Source: Candidatus Methylomirabilota bacterium (GTDB taxonomy: Bacteria > Methylomirabilota > Methylomirabilia > Rokubacteriales > CSP1-6). From it: DNA of 35,702 nucleotides. Both the position numbers and the translations under genes were made by a program. Within the stretch, counting starts at the first letter, position 1; the number at the start of each line of letters is the position of its first letter. Under the pieces are notes generated by a model. That model worked only from the letters and a program-made list of their open reading frames with translations, made no database searches and had not been told where the DNA came from. Positions 24,120 through 31,736 of this stretch are shown here, piece after piece. The stretch spans positions 1 through 35,702 of the forward strand of contig DATFYA010000169.1 of assembly GCA_035315345.1 (NCBI GenBank), given 5' to 3'.

Positions 24120-25847
24120 CTACCGACCCCGCAGGTCGACGGGCACCGACTCGGCGAGCTGCGCCTCGTGCGCGTGGCGGGCGATGGCCCCGCGCACTGC
24201 GTCGGGCGTGCGAAAGAGCAGGCCGATGGCGATGACCACGACCGCGCCGATCATCGCCCACCAGGTGAACGACACCTCCGGAATCCACGCGGGCTGATGG
24301 AACGAGGGCTCGAGACCGAGCCACGGCGCGACCCCGTTCAGGATCGTGATGTGCAGCTTGCCGGCCACCACCGTCGCGAGGAGGCCGGCGCTGATGGCGA
24401 GCATGTTGCCGCGGTCCGAGCCGCGCCCGCGGGTGAGCATGCCGATCAGGAACACGCCGAGCATCGGCCCCAGGATGAAGCCGGCGATGCCGAGCACCAC
24501 CGGGATGATGCGCAGGTCCGGGCTCGTCACCTTCGCGTAGGCGAATGCGCCCGCGATGATCACCATCAGCGCGGCGAACAGCACGGTGAACCAGCGGGCC
24601 GCGCCCACGTAGTGCCGCTCGCTGCGGCGGGGCCGCCAGCGGATGTACCAGTCGTTGGTCGCGCTGGTGGCCAGCGCGTTCAGCGCCGCCGAGAACGAGC
24701 CCATCGCGGTGGCGAACACGCCGGCCACCACGAAGCCCCGCACCCCCACCGGCATCACGTTCAAGATGTACGAGGCGAAGACGTCGGCGGTGGCGGCCGG
24801 CCGGTAGGTCGGATCCTGCTGGTAGTACACGAACAGCAGGATGCCGATGAAGACGAAGGCGGAGGCGATGGGCACGTCCATGAAGGCGGCGGTGATGAGG
24901 CTGCGGCGCGCTTTCTGGTGGGTCTCCGCGGTGAGCATGCGCTGGACCATGTCCTGGTCGGTGCCGAACGCGGCCATGTTGCCGAGGGTCGCGCCGACCA
25001 GCGCGGAGAAGAGCGTGTAGTCGCTCGCCAGCACCAGCCGCACGTAGTCCCAGACGCCCATGACGTCGATGCCGTGGCTCTGACGCCACCGGGCGATCTG
25101 GCTCGCCTCGAAGCCGTGGAGGAAATAGCCCTCGTGAGTGGTGAGCTGCGGCACCGCGCGCACCACCTCGCCGAGCCCGCCGACGTGGGCGAGCAGGGTG
25201 CCGATGGCGACCAGGGCGCCGCCGAACATGAGGCACGCCTGGATCACGTCGGTCCAGATCACCGCCTTGATGCCGCCCACCGCGGTGTAGAGGCACGTGA
25301 CCACGGTCAGCGCCACGATCGCGGCCACGTAGGGCCCGACGGTGGTCACTTCGCCGAACTGCGGTTGCGCGCCCGAGACGAACATCCGGTAGGCGAGCAC
25401 CATCACCAGCGAGGGGATGAAGAGGCGCGTCCCCGACGCGAGCGTGCGCATGAAGAGGAACAGGGCGGAGACGTAGGCCTTCGTGCGCGGGCCGAAGCGC
25501 ACCCCGAGGTAGTCGTAGACCGTGTAGACCCGGAACGTGTAGTACGGCTTGAGGAAGACGTAGCCGACGACGATGCGGCCGAGGATCAGGCCCAGCATGA
25601 TCTGCACGTAGGCGAAGCTCTTCGTGGTGTAGCCCTCACCGGGCACCCCCAGGAAGGTCGCGGCGCTGGTCTCCGCCGCGATGATCGAGGCCATTACCGC
25701 CCACCACGGCACGCGGCGGCCGGCCAGCGCGAAGTCGCTCAGGCTCCGGTCGCGCCGGCCCAGGTACAGCCCGACCGCGGTGATCCCCGCGAAGTAGGCG
25801 ACGACGATGACGCCGTCGACGAGCAGCTGCGCCTCGGTCGAGAGCAT
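24120..25847 (-). CDS. sodium:solute symporter (SSS family)
   Basis: This ~575-aa inner-membrane protein has about 13 transmembrane helices. Family marks are GRRDRSLSDFALAGRRVPWW after helix 1, ASIIAAETSAATFLGVPG (helix 2, sodium site), YTAVGGIKAVIWTDVIQA and GTDQDMVQRMLTA. The segments resemble the sugar and sialic-acid branch more than the proline or acetate branches. The ATG at 25847 is preferred; an ATG at 25880 lies inside GATAAT (minus strand 25884-25879), a likely -10. The substrate is unknown. Given the amino-sugar salvage genes in the window, a MurNAc, GlcNAc or anhydro-sugar is a reasonable guess, unproven. It is divergent from the cyclase gene cluster. Confidence 0.9.
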   Translation of the reverse strand: MLSTEAQLLVDGVIVVAYFAGITAVGLYLGRRDRSLSDFALAGRRVPWWAVMASIIAAETSAATFLGVPGEGYTTKSFAYVQIMLGLILGRIVVGYVFLKPYYTFRVYTVYDYLGVRFGPRTKAYVSALFLFMRTLASGTRLFIPSLVMVLAYRMFVSGAQPQFGEVTTVGPYVAAIVALTVVTCLYTAVGGIKAVIWTDVIQACLMFGGALVAIGTLLAHVGGLGEVVRAVPQLTTHEGYFLHGFEASQIARWRQSHGIDVMGVWDYVRLVLASDYTLFSALVGATLGNMAAFGTDQDMVQRMLTAETHQKARRSLITAAFMDVPIASAFVFIGILLFVYYQQDPTYRPAATADVFASYILNVMPVGVRGFVVAGVFATAMGSFSAALNALATSATNDWYIRWRPRRSERHYVGAARWFTVLFAALMVIIAGAFAYAKVTSPDLRIIPVVLGIAGFILGPMLGVFLIGMLTRGRGSDRGNMLAISAGLLATVVAGKLHITILNGVAPWLGLEPSFHQPAWIPEVSFTWWAMIGAVVVIAIGLLFRTPDAVRGAIARHAHEAQLAESVPVDLRGR

Positions 25848-25950
25848 CAGCGATGGCGGGCCGACGTGGGCACGCCTCATTATCGCGGACCGGGCGCCGG
25901 GACCCGGCAATCTGCGGCGCGGCGCCTTGCCGCCGCCGTCGGCGCTGGAC

Positions 25951-25956
25951 TATGAT
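25951..25956 (+). promoter_or_regulatory. predicted -10 element (TATGAT) of the cyclase-kinase operon
   Basis: TATGAT ends 9 nt before the ATG at 25966, with no Shine-Dalgarno between them, so the transcript is probably leaderless. No convincing -35 is seen. Confidence 0.5.
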
Positions 25957-25965
25957 CCTCAGCCA

Positions 25966-26121
25966 ATGACCGGGCCTCGGGCGCGGCGGTCGCGGTGGCT
26001 CCTGGCGGTGGCCGCGCTGCTCGCCGCGGCGGGACCGGCGGGCGCCCAGACCGTCCTCGAGCCGGGATCGTTCCCGGGGCACAAGGCCGTCCGGATCTCC
26101 GACACCGTCGGCGTGACGTGA
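25966..26121 (+). CDS. small secreted peptide (51 aa) preceding the cyclase
   Basis: MTGPRARRSRWLLAVAALLAAAG is a signal peptide with likely cleavage near AGA-QT, leaving about 23 residues (LEPGSFPGHKAVRISDTVG...). No family is recognised. Its TGA overlaps the cyclase's GTG (GTGA), so it is translationally coupled to a CHASE2-cyclase with an extracytoplasmic sensor domain. It may be a small periplasmic partner, or the remnant 5' end of a longer protein. The start follows a TATGAT box by 9 nt. Confidence 0.55.
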   Translation: MTGPRARRSRWLLAVAALLAAAGPAGAQTVLEPGSFPGHKAVRISDTVGVT

Positions 26122-27986
26122 CCGACGCGCTCCGGGGATCCGGCCCTCGCGTGCGGGTGATCCGCGCGACGCTGGTCGGCCTGCTGATCTCCCTCGCGGT
26201 GACCGGCCTCTCGCGCACCGGCCTCTTCGCGGGCTGGGAGACGCGAGCGGTCGACGCATTCCTGTTCCTGCGCGACCGGGTCCCCACGCCCGAGATCGTG
26301 CTCGTGCTCATCGACGACGACGCCTTCCAGGCGCTCGGCCAGCGCCAGCCGCTCTCGCGCCGCTACCTCGCGGACCTGGCCGACGTCCTGCTGAAGAGCG
26401 GCGCGACGGTCGTCGCCTTCGACGTGGTGCTGGCGGCGCCGACTGCGCCCGCCGAGGACCAGCTCCTGATCGACACCGCGCAACGGTGGACCGCGAAGCG
26501 GCCCGGCTCGCTGCTCTTCGCGACCTTCGCCATGCCCGCCCCGGGGGACGACCGGACCTTCACGCTGCTCCCGCCGTTCTCGCCCGCGCTGGGCGGCCTG
26601 CTGGGCTTCGCCAACGCGCCGATCGGGGCCGACGGCGTGGTCCGCCGGTTCACCCCGCTGCTGCCCTCGGCGGGCGGCGGGCGCGTCGCCGCCCTGGCCC
26701 TCGTGGCGCTCGCCGCGTCCGCCGGCATCCCGCCCGCCGTGCTCGCGGCGCGCGTCGCCGGCGAGCGGGGCGCCGTCGCCCTGCCGGTGCGCGAAGGCGG
26801 CCGCGGCATCGGCGGCGCCGCGGAGGTGACGGCGGCGCAGCTCGCGGACCCGCCCTGGCGCATCGACTACACGGGCCCGCCCGGCGCGTTCACCGCGTTC
26901 CCGAGCGAGCCCCTGGTGGCCCTGGCCCGGAGCGGCATCGAGCCCGATCCCGACAACCCGTTCCGCGACCGCATCGTGCTGGTGGGCGCGACGTTCGCGG
27001 AGAGCCGGGACTTCTTCCCGACCCCCACCGGGCTGATGCCGGGCGTGGAGATCCACGCCCACATGCTCAACACGCTGCTCTCGCGTCGGGCGCTGCTGCC
27101 GCCGCCGTGGTATCTGAACGTGGCGCTGCTGACCGCGGTCTGCGTATCGATCTCGGTGCTCTCGCTCTGGCTGCGTCCGGCCTGGCTGGCTCTCGTGGGC
27201 CTCGCCCTCGTGCTCGGGCTGGCCGCCGCCTCCTACGAGGCCTACACGCGCGGAGGCTACTGGCTCGACTTCCTGGCTCCCCTCATCGGCACGCTGGCCT
27301 ACCTGCAGGGCGCGCACTGGCTGCGGCGCCGGCGCCTGCGCTCGGCCTTCGGCCAGTACGTGAGCCCCGAGGTCATGGATCAGGTGCTGCGCGCCGGGGC
27401 GCCGCTGGGCGGGGAGGTGCGCAGCGTGTCGGTGCTGATGTCGGACCTGCGCGGCTTCACCACCCTGTCGGAGCAGCTGCCGCCCCAGGTCGTCTCCGAG
27501 ATGATGAACGACTACTTCACCGCGATGGTCGACGTGATCCTGGCCCGGCGCGGCCTCGTGCAGGACTTCATCGGCGACGCGATCATGGCGGTGTACGGCG
27601 CCCCCCTCGACGATCCCGAGCACTGCTGGCACGCGGCCCGCACCGCGGTAGAGATGCACGCCGCGCTCGAGACGCTGAACCGACGCTGGGAAGCGCAGGG
27701 GCGCGGCCCGCTCGCCATGGGCATCGCGGTCCACACCGGCGACGCCTTCGCGGGCACCCTCGGCGCGCCGCGGAAGAAGAAGTATGCGGTGCTGGGCGAC
27801 ACGGTGAATCTCACGTCGCGCATGGAGGGCCTCAACCGCGACCTCGGTACCGGCATCCTGATCAGCGGCGCCGCGCTGGCCGTCCTGAAGGACCGGGTGG
27901 TGGCGCGCGATCGCGGCAGCGTCGCGGTCAAGGGCCGCCGCGAGCCGGTCGAGATCTTCGAGCTGCTGAGCCTGAAGGAGACCTGA
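26118..27986 (+). CDS. CHASE2-domain class III adenylate/guanylate cyclase
   Basis: This 622-aa sensor enzyme has an N-terminal membrane anchor (about 15-35), an extracytoplasmic CHASE2 domain (about 40-320, with TPEIVLVLIDDDAF and FRDRIVLVGATFAESRD), three transmembrane helices (about 330-405) and a cytoplasmic cyclase domain (about 435-610). In the cyclase, Asp443 (MSDLRGFTTLS) and Asp487 (DFIGDAIMAVYGAP) are the metal ligands. KKYAVLGDTVNLTSRMEGL carries the Lys and Asp that usually specify ATP, plus the Asn and Arg transition-state residues, so cAMP is the likely product. The GTG start at 26118 overlaps the small upstream gene. The kinase gene follows after 2 nt, hinting that the signal may concern sugar or cell-wall status. 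Confidence 0.93.
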   Translation: MTDALRGSGPRVRVIRATLVGLLISLAVTGLSRTGLFAGWETRAVDAFLFLRDRVPTPEIVLVLIDDDAFQALGQRQPLSRRYLADLADVLLKSGATVVAFDVVLAAPTAPAEDQLLIDTAQRWTAKRPGSLLFATFAMPAPGDDRTFTLLPPFSPALGGLLGFANAPIGADGVVRRFTPLLPSAGGGRVAALALVALAASAGIPPAVLAARVAGERGAVALPVREGGRGIGGAAEVTAAQLADPPWRIDYTGPPGAFTAFPSEPLVALARSGIEPDPDNPFRDRIVLVGATFAESRDFFPTPTGLMPGVEIHAHMLNTLLSRRALLPPPWYLNVALLTAVCVSISVLSLWLRPAWLALVGLALVLGLAAASYEAYTRGGYWLDFLAPLIGTLAYLQGAHWLRRRRLRSAFGQYVSPEVMDQVLRAGAPLGGEVRSVSVLMSDLRGFTTLSEQLPPQVVSEMMNDYFTAMVDVILARRGLVQDFIGDAIMAVYGAPLDDPEHCWHAARTAVEMHAALETLNRRWEAQGRGPLAMGIAVHTGDAFAGTLGAPRKKKYAVLGDTVNLTSRMEGLNRDLGTGILISGAALAVLKDRVVARDRGSVAVKGRREPVEIFELLSLKET

Positions 27987-27988
27987 TC

Positions 27989-28810
27989 GTGAATCGCGGT
28001 CTCGGCCCGAGCGGAGGCGGCCTGCGCGTCGTCGTGGACCTCGGTGGCACGTGGGTGCGCGTGACCGCCGCGGGCGGCCCCCGCCGCGCCTTCAAGGCGC
28101 GGACGCCGGGGCCGGCGGGATTGCCCGCGCTGCTCGACCGCCTGTGGCACCGCTGGCGCCTCGCGCGGCGCGACGTGTCGGCCCTCGGGGTGGCCTCGCG
28201 CGGCATCTGGACGGGAGCGGAGCGCCAGACCCTCGCGCGGCGGCTGCGTCGCTTCGCCGCGCGCGTGGTCGTGATCTCCGACGTCGAGGGCGCCTATCTC
28301 GCCGCGCTCGGCGACCGCGCGGGCGTGCTACTGCTCGCGGGCACCGGCTCGATCGCGCTCGCGCGCGACGCCCGCGGCCGCTTCACGCGCGCGGGCGGGC
28401 TGGGCCCGCTGCTGGGGGACGACGGCTCCGCGTTCGCGCTCGGCCGCGCGTGGCTGCGCGCCGGCGCGGTGACGCCGGCGCGCGCCCGCCGCCTCGCCAT
28501 CGCGCCCGACGCGGTCGCCCGCATCGCCGCGCTCGCGCCGTCGGTCCTGCGTCGCGCCCGCGCCGGGCAGCCGGAGGCCCGCCGCGCGGCGCGCGAGGCC
28601 CAGCGAGCGCTGGCCGATCTGGCCGCGCGTGCGGCGCGGCCGCTCGGCCGGCACCGGCCATTGGTGGTGAGCTGGGCCGGCGGCCTCCTGGCCGACCCGC
28701 GCTTTCGCGGCGGCGTGTGGCGCGAGCTGCGCGGCCGCGGCCTGCGCGTGATACCGACACCGCCCGCCGCGACTATCGCGAGCCCGGAAGCCTGGCGCTC
28801 CGTTCTCTGA
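27989..28810 (+). CDS. BadF/BadG/BcrA/BcrD-type ATPase, probable N-acetyl-sugar kinase
   Basis: This 273-aa ASKHA-fold enzyme has VVDLGGTWVRV (phosphate-1), LLLAGTGSIALARD (phosphate-2) and AGGLGPLLGDDGSAFALG, the combination typical of N-acetylglucosamine and MurNAc/GlcNAc kinases of this family. A BadF-type benzoyl-CoA reductase ATPase is less likely, since no reductase subunits are near. VVVSWAGGLLADPRF is the adenosine motif. The GTG at 27989 has GGAG upstream and lies 2 nt after the cyclase stop. It would supply the missing phosphorylation step between NamZ/NagZ products and MurQ, as inferred from the family and window content. The stop codon lies in a hairpin shared with the convergent permease gene. 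Confidence 0.85.
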   Translation: MNRGLGPSGGGLRVVVDLGGTWVRVTAAGGPRRAFKARTPGPAGLPALLDRLWHRWRLARRDVSALGVASRGIWTGAERQTLARRLRRFAARVVVISDVEGAYLAALGDRAGVLLLAGTGSIALARDARGRFTRAGGLGPLLGDDGSAFALGRAWLRAGAVTPARARRLAIAPDAVARIAALAPSVLRRARAGQPEARRAAREAQRALADLAARAARPLGRHRPLVVSWAGGLLADPRFRGGVWRELRGRGLRVIPTPPAATIASPEAWRSVL

Positions 28811-28835
28811 AAAATTCCAGGCTGAGCCTTTTTCA
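28808..28835. terminator. bidirectional terminator containing both stop codons
   Basis: TGAAAAA (28808-28814) pairs with TTTTTCA (28829-28835), enclosing GGC-TGA-GCC. The first TGA is the kinase stop and the terminal TCA is the stop of the convergent permease gene. A/T tracts on both sides suit a two-way terminator. The right end plus flank (GCCTTTTTCATGAGCCTG) recurs at 31719-31736 with 2 differences. Confidence 0.65.
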
Positions 28836-30125
28836 TGAGCCTGACGAGTGCCAGATCCAGTAAGCCAGCGGCCCGGTGAGCGCGGCGAGGACGCCGACCA
28901 AGGTGTTGGTCCAGCCCGCGGTGGCCATCGCGAGCACGCAGCAGAGCGCGGGGAGCACGGCCACCACCCACATGCCGACCGCGCCGCCGCGCACCCGCCA
29001 CGGCCGCGGCAGGCCGGGCTCGCGCCGGCGCAGGGCCACGAACGCGGCCAGCTCGAGCAGGAGCGCGATCGAGTAGAGCCAGATGTTCAGCACGATCAAG
29101 TCCTTGAAGGACCAGAAGGCGCACAGGCTGTAGCAGACGCTCGAGAGCAGCACCGCGCCCCACGGCGTGCCGAAGCGCGGATGCAGGCGCGCCAGCGGGG
29201 CGGGCAGCTGCCCGTCCAGCGCCAGCGCGTAGGGCAGCCGCGAGTTGGTCAGCAGGAGGGAGAGAAAGAGTCCCGCGGTGGCGACCACCGCGCCGAAGGT
29301 GACGACGTGGGCGAGCCACGGCCCGCCGACGTCGAGCGCCACCGCCGGCCAGTGCCCGGTCTCCCACGACTGCCAATCGCCGACCGCCGAGAGCCCGGCC
29401 GCCACCGGCAGCAGGTAGGCGATCGTGATCAGCGGCAGCGCCACCCACATGGCACGACGGAAGCTCGGCCCGGGCGCGCGCGTCTCCCCGAGCATGGTGG
29501 TGGGCGTGTCCCAGCCCGAGTAGTTCCACATCATGATCGCGAGGCCCAGCCCGAGGTTCGTGAGCAGGCTTCCCCCCTCCACCGCGAACGGCCGCCACGG
29601 GATCTCGTCGAGCTGCGCGGCCGAGGCGATCGTCAGCACCACCACCGGAACGAGCGAGACGATGGCCATGACCACCGCGGACCAGCCGGTGATGCGAACC
29701 CCGATCAGGTTGATCGCGGTGAGGATCCAGATGAAGGCCACGGCCAGGGCCCAGCGCTCGAGCGGCGACATGCCGGGTCGCCACGCGGCGAGGTACTCCG
29801 CGAACAGCGCGGGATACACCGCGACGTCCACGAACGAGTTGATCCAGCTCCACCACCCGGCCTGGAATCCCCAGAAGCGGCCGAACGCGCGCTGCACCCA
29901 GACCACGTAGCCGCCTTCCTCGGGCAGCGCGCTCGCGAGCTCGCCCATGGCCAGCGCGACGGGCAGGCTCCACACCACCGGGGTCAGCAGCAGCAGGAGC
30001 AGCGCGAGACCGGGACCGAGCGAGCCCACCGCGTCCTCGACGCCGTACGGGCCGCCGCTGACGTTGAAGAAGAGGATGGCGACGAGCGGGAGGAACCCGA
30101 GCTCCCCGCGTCGGCGGGGGCTCAC
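28833..30125 (-). CDS. APC-superfamily amino acid permease
   Basis: This ~430-aa inner-membrane protein has about 12 transmembrane helices. LVAILFFNVSGGPYGVEDAVGSLGPG in helix 1 is the substrate-binding unwound segment of APC transporters. ELASALPEEGGYVVWVQRAFGRFWGFQAGW is the typical helix 2-3 region, and LTNSRLPYALALDGQLPAPLARLHPRFGTPWGA the helix 8-9 loop. It probably takes up amino acids or amines; the substrate is undetermined. The GTG at 30125 overlaps the TGA of the upstream small gene (GTGA), and longer frames are shadows. Its stop is inside the hairpin shared with the kinase gene. Confidence 0.93.
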   Translation of the reverse strand: MSPRRRGELGFLPLVAILFFNVSGGPYGVEDAVGSLGPGLALLLLLLTPVVWSLPVALAMGELASALPEEGGYVVWVQRAFGRFWGFQAGWWSWINSFVDVAVYPALFAEYLAAWRPGMSPLERWALAVAFIWILTAINLIGVRITGWSAVVMAIVSLVPVVVLTIASAAQLDEIPWRPFAVEGGSLLTNLGLGLAIMMWNYSGWDTPTTMLGETRAPGPSFRRAMWVALPLITIAYLLPVAAGLSAVGDWQSWETGHWPAVALDVGGPWLAHVVTFGAVVATAGLFLSLLLTNSRLPYALALDGQLPAPLARLHPRFGTPWGAVLLSSVCYSLCAFWSFKDLIVLNIWLYSIALLLELAAFVALRRREPGLPRPWRVRGGAVGMWVVAVLPALCCVLAMATAGWTNTLVGVLAALTGPLAYWIWHSSGS

Positions 30126-30322
30126 GCCATGGCGGCTCGGATCAGCGCGGGCAATCCCTGGAGCCACTCGTCGATCGGCGTCTCCCGGTCGACGATGATC
30201 TCGAGCTTGCCACTCGGAAGCTTGCGCACCCGGCCCTGCCCCGGGCCGAGCGGGATGACGAGCGACTCGCGGTGGACGCCCATCGCATCGGTGACCGCGA
30301 AGATCTTGTTGATCTCGGCCAT
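30122..30322 (-). CDS. small conserved-looking protein (66 aa) of unknown function
   Basis: MAEINKIFAVTDAMGVHRES is followed by LPSGKLEIIVDRETPIDEW and a C-terminal helix. There is no signal peptide or membrane segment; a small alpha/beta protein is expected. I do not recognise it. The ATG at 30322 has GAGG 8 nt upstream; a GTG at 30343 overlapping the upstream stop (GTGA) would add seven residues. Overlaps on one or both sides suggest it is made together with the secreted Pro-rich protein and the permease. Confidence 0.6.
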   Translation of the reverse strand: MAEINKIFAVTDAMGVHRESLVIPLGPGQGRVRKLPSGKLEIIVDRETPIDEWLQGLPALIRAAMA

Positions 30323-30339
30323 CCCGACCGCCTCGAGCG

Positions 30340-30699
30340 TCACGGCGCGCCGCCGCGGTCCACCGGAGGGAGCGATCCGGGCGGCAGGAGCGTCGGCTGC
30401 CCGCCGTCCGGGTTCGTGACGACCGGCGGCGGGCTGCCGGGCCGGCCCTCGTAGCGCGGCGGCACGACGACCTCGCGGCCGAGGCTGGGCGAGTACACCC
30501 GCTGCGGCGGGACATACCGATCTGGCACGCGCCCCGACGGCGCCGCCGGCGGCGCGGTGTACGGCCGATTGGCGAGGCCGGTGGCGCGGTCGATGGGGTC
30601 CAGCCGCCGCCCGCCGGGCAGGCCCTGGGCCGGCGCCGCCGGTGCGATGGACGCGCTCAGCCACCCCAGCAAGAACGCGATGCTCATGACCTTTTTCAC
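30340..30699 (-). CDS. secreted proline-rich protein
   Basis: This ~119-aa protein starts MKKVMSIAFLLGWLSASIAPAAPAQG from the GTG at 30699, a typical signal peptide with two lysines. The ATG at 30687 would drop the lysines. The mature part is low-complexity and rich in Pro, Gly, Arg and Tyr (PPRYEGRPGSPPPVVTNPDG), so it is likely unstructured in the envelope. No family is recognised. Its stop is close to or overlaps the next small gene. It is divergent from the secreted amidohydrolase. Confidence 0.65.
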   Translation of the reverse strand: MKKVMSIAFLLGWLSASIAPAAPAQGLPGGRRLDPIDRATGLANRPYTAPPAAPSGRVPDRYVPPQRVYSPSLGREVVVPPRYEGRPGSPPPVVTNPDGGQPTLLPPGSLPPVDRGGAP

Positions 30700-30751
30700 G
30701 TCGCTCAGCGTAGCGGACCGGATGGGCGTGTGCAACACGACGGCGCCGTGC

Positions 30752-30757
30752 TAGGCT
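30752..30757 (+). promoter_or_regulatory. extended -10 element of the amidohydrolase gene
   Basis: TGC-TAGGCT (30749-30757) fits an extended -10 and ends 7 nt before the GTG start, with no Shine-Dalgarno between. This predicts a leaderless transcript. Confidence 0.45.
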
Positions 30758-30764
30758 CTCGGGC

Positions 30765-31607
30765 GTGCCGTCCAGGACCCCGGCGCATCTCCTCGTCTGG
30801 CTCGCGCTGACGCTCGTCGCGCTCGCTCCCGCCTCGCTCCGCGCGCAGAGCCCGGACCTGCCGATCTTCGACACGCACATCCACTACAGCTCGGGCGACT
30901 GGGTCGAGTACCCGCCGGAGCGCATCCTCGGCATCCTGGACAAGGCGGGTGTCAAGCGCGCGCTCGTGTCCAGCACGCCCGATGACGGCACGCTCACCCT
31001 CTACGCCAAGGACCCCAAGCGCGTCGTGCCGATCCTGCGGCCCTACCGCACGCGCGGAGACATGGGGCACTGGTGGCAGGATCCGGCAGTGCTCGCCTAC
31101 GTGCAGGAGCGGCTGCAGAAGAACGGCGGCGTGTACCGGGGCATCGGCGAGTTCCACCTCTTCGGCGGCCAGACCGGCACCTTCGTGGTCAAGCGCATCA
31201 CCGAGCTGGCGCTGCAGGAGGACATCTATCTCCACGCCCACTCCGACGAGCTGGCGATCGTGGAGCTGTTCACGATCGAGCCGCGGCTGAAGGTGATCTG
31301 GGCTCACGCCGGCATGTCGTCGGGCCCGCAGGCGGTGGGCGCGCTGCTCGATCGGTATCCGACCCTCTGGGTGGACCTCGCGATCCGCAACGGCGACGTG
31401 GCCCCCGGCGGCCAGCTCGACCCGGGCTGGCGCGCGGTCTTCCTCCGCCACCCCGACCGCTTCCTGGCCGGGACGGACACGTGGATGACGTCGCGGTGGG
31501 AGGCCTTGCCGGGCTCGGTGACGGAGGTGCGCGGCTACCTGAGCCAGCTGCCGCGCGACGTGGCCGAGAAGATCGCCTTCAGGAACGCCGAGCGGCTGTT
31601 TCCGTAG
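30765..31607 (+). CDS. secreted amidohydrolase-2 family protein
   Basis: This 280-aa protein has a signal peptide (LLVWLALTLVALAPASLRAQ, cleavage near RAQ-SP), then a metal-dependent TIM-barrel hydrolase. His38 and His40 in FDTHIHYS are the first metal ligands. GIGEFHLF, HAHSDE, IWAHAGMSSG and FLAGTDTWM supply the later Glu, His and Asp positions. Amidohydrolase-2 members hydrolyse or decarboxylate cyclic or aromatic compounds; the exported location suggests periplasmic action. The GTG at 30765 is set by the signal peptide and the -10 box just upstream. It converges with the Ldh_2 gene across a large nested inverted repeat. Confidence 0.88.
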   Translation: MPSRTPAHLLVWLALTLVALAPASLRAQSPDLPIFDTHIHYSSGDWVEYPPERILGILDKAGVKRALVSSTPDDGTLTLYAKDPKRVVPILRPYRTRGDMGHWWQDPAVLAYVQERLQKNGGVYRGIGEFHLFGGQTGTFVVKRITELALQEDIYLHAHSDELAIVELFTIEPRLKVIWAHAGMSSGPQAVGALLDRYPTLWVDLAIRNGDVAPGGQLDPGWRAVFLRHPDRFLAGTDTWMTSRWEALPGSVTEVRGYLSQLPRDVAEKIAFRNAERLFP

Positions 31608-31611
31608 ATCG

Positions 31612-31736
31612 CAGGCCGATCAAAAAGGTCCAGATACGAGGCGGCGCCCGACGGCCGCACGCGAGGCGTGGCCGTTCCACGTTGAGCGTGCGGCCGAGGG
31701 GGCCAACGAAGTAGACGGGCCTTTTTCATCGGCCTG
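31612..31736. repeat. nested inverted-repeat element between convergent genes
   Basis: Three nested stems are present: outer 31612-31631 with 31717-31736 (18 of 20 paired, including AAAAAGG/CCTTTTT), middle CGGCCGCACGC (31652-31662) with GCGTGCGGCCG (31686-31696), and inner CGTGG/CCACG (31667-31681). It fills nearly the whole gap between the amidohydrolase and Ldh_2 stops. The outer A/T tracts suit a bidirectional terminator; the organised nesting also suits a small mobile element or RNA. Confidence 0.8.

Noticed and set aside
25848-25910. Longer symporter starts at 25880 or 25910
   Set aside because: The ATG at 25880 lies within a GATAAT box that is probably the promoter -10, and the added residues do not belong to the first membrane helix.
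24168-25955. 595-codon plus-strand frame opposite the symporter gene
   Set aside because: Asp/Glu/His/Arg-rich shadow without domains; the minus-strand frame has a transmembrane pattern and family motifs.
28808-31736. CRISPR-like repeats from the shared GCCTTTTTCAT motif
   Set aside because: Only two copies, about 2.9 kb apart, each part of a different hairpin; no repeat-spacer periodicity.
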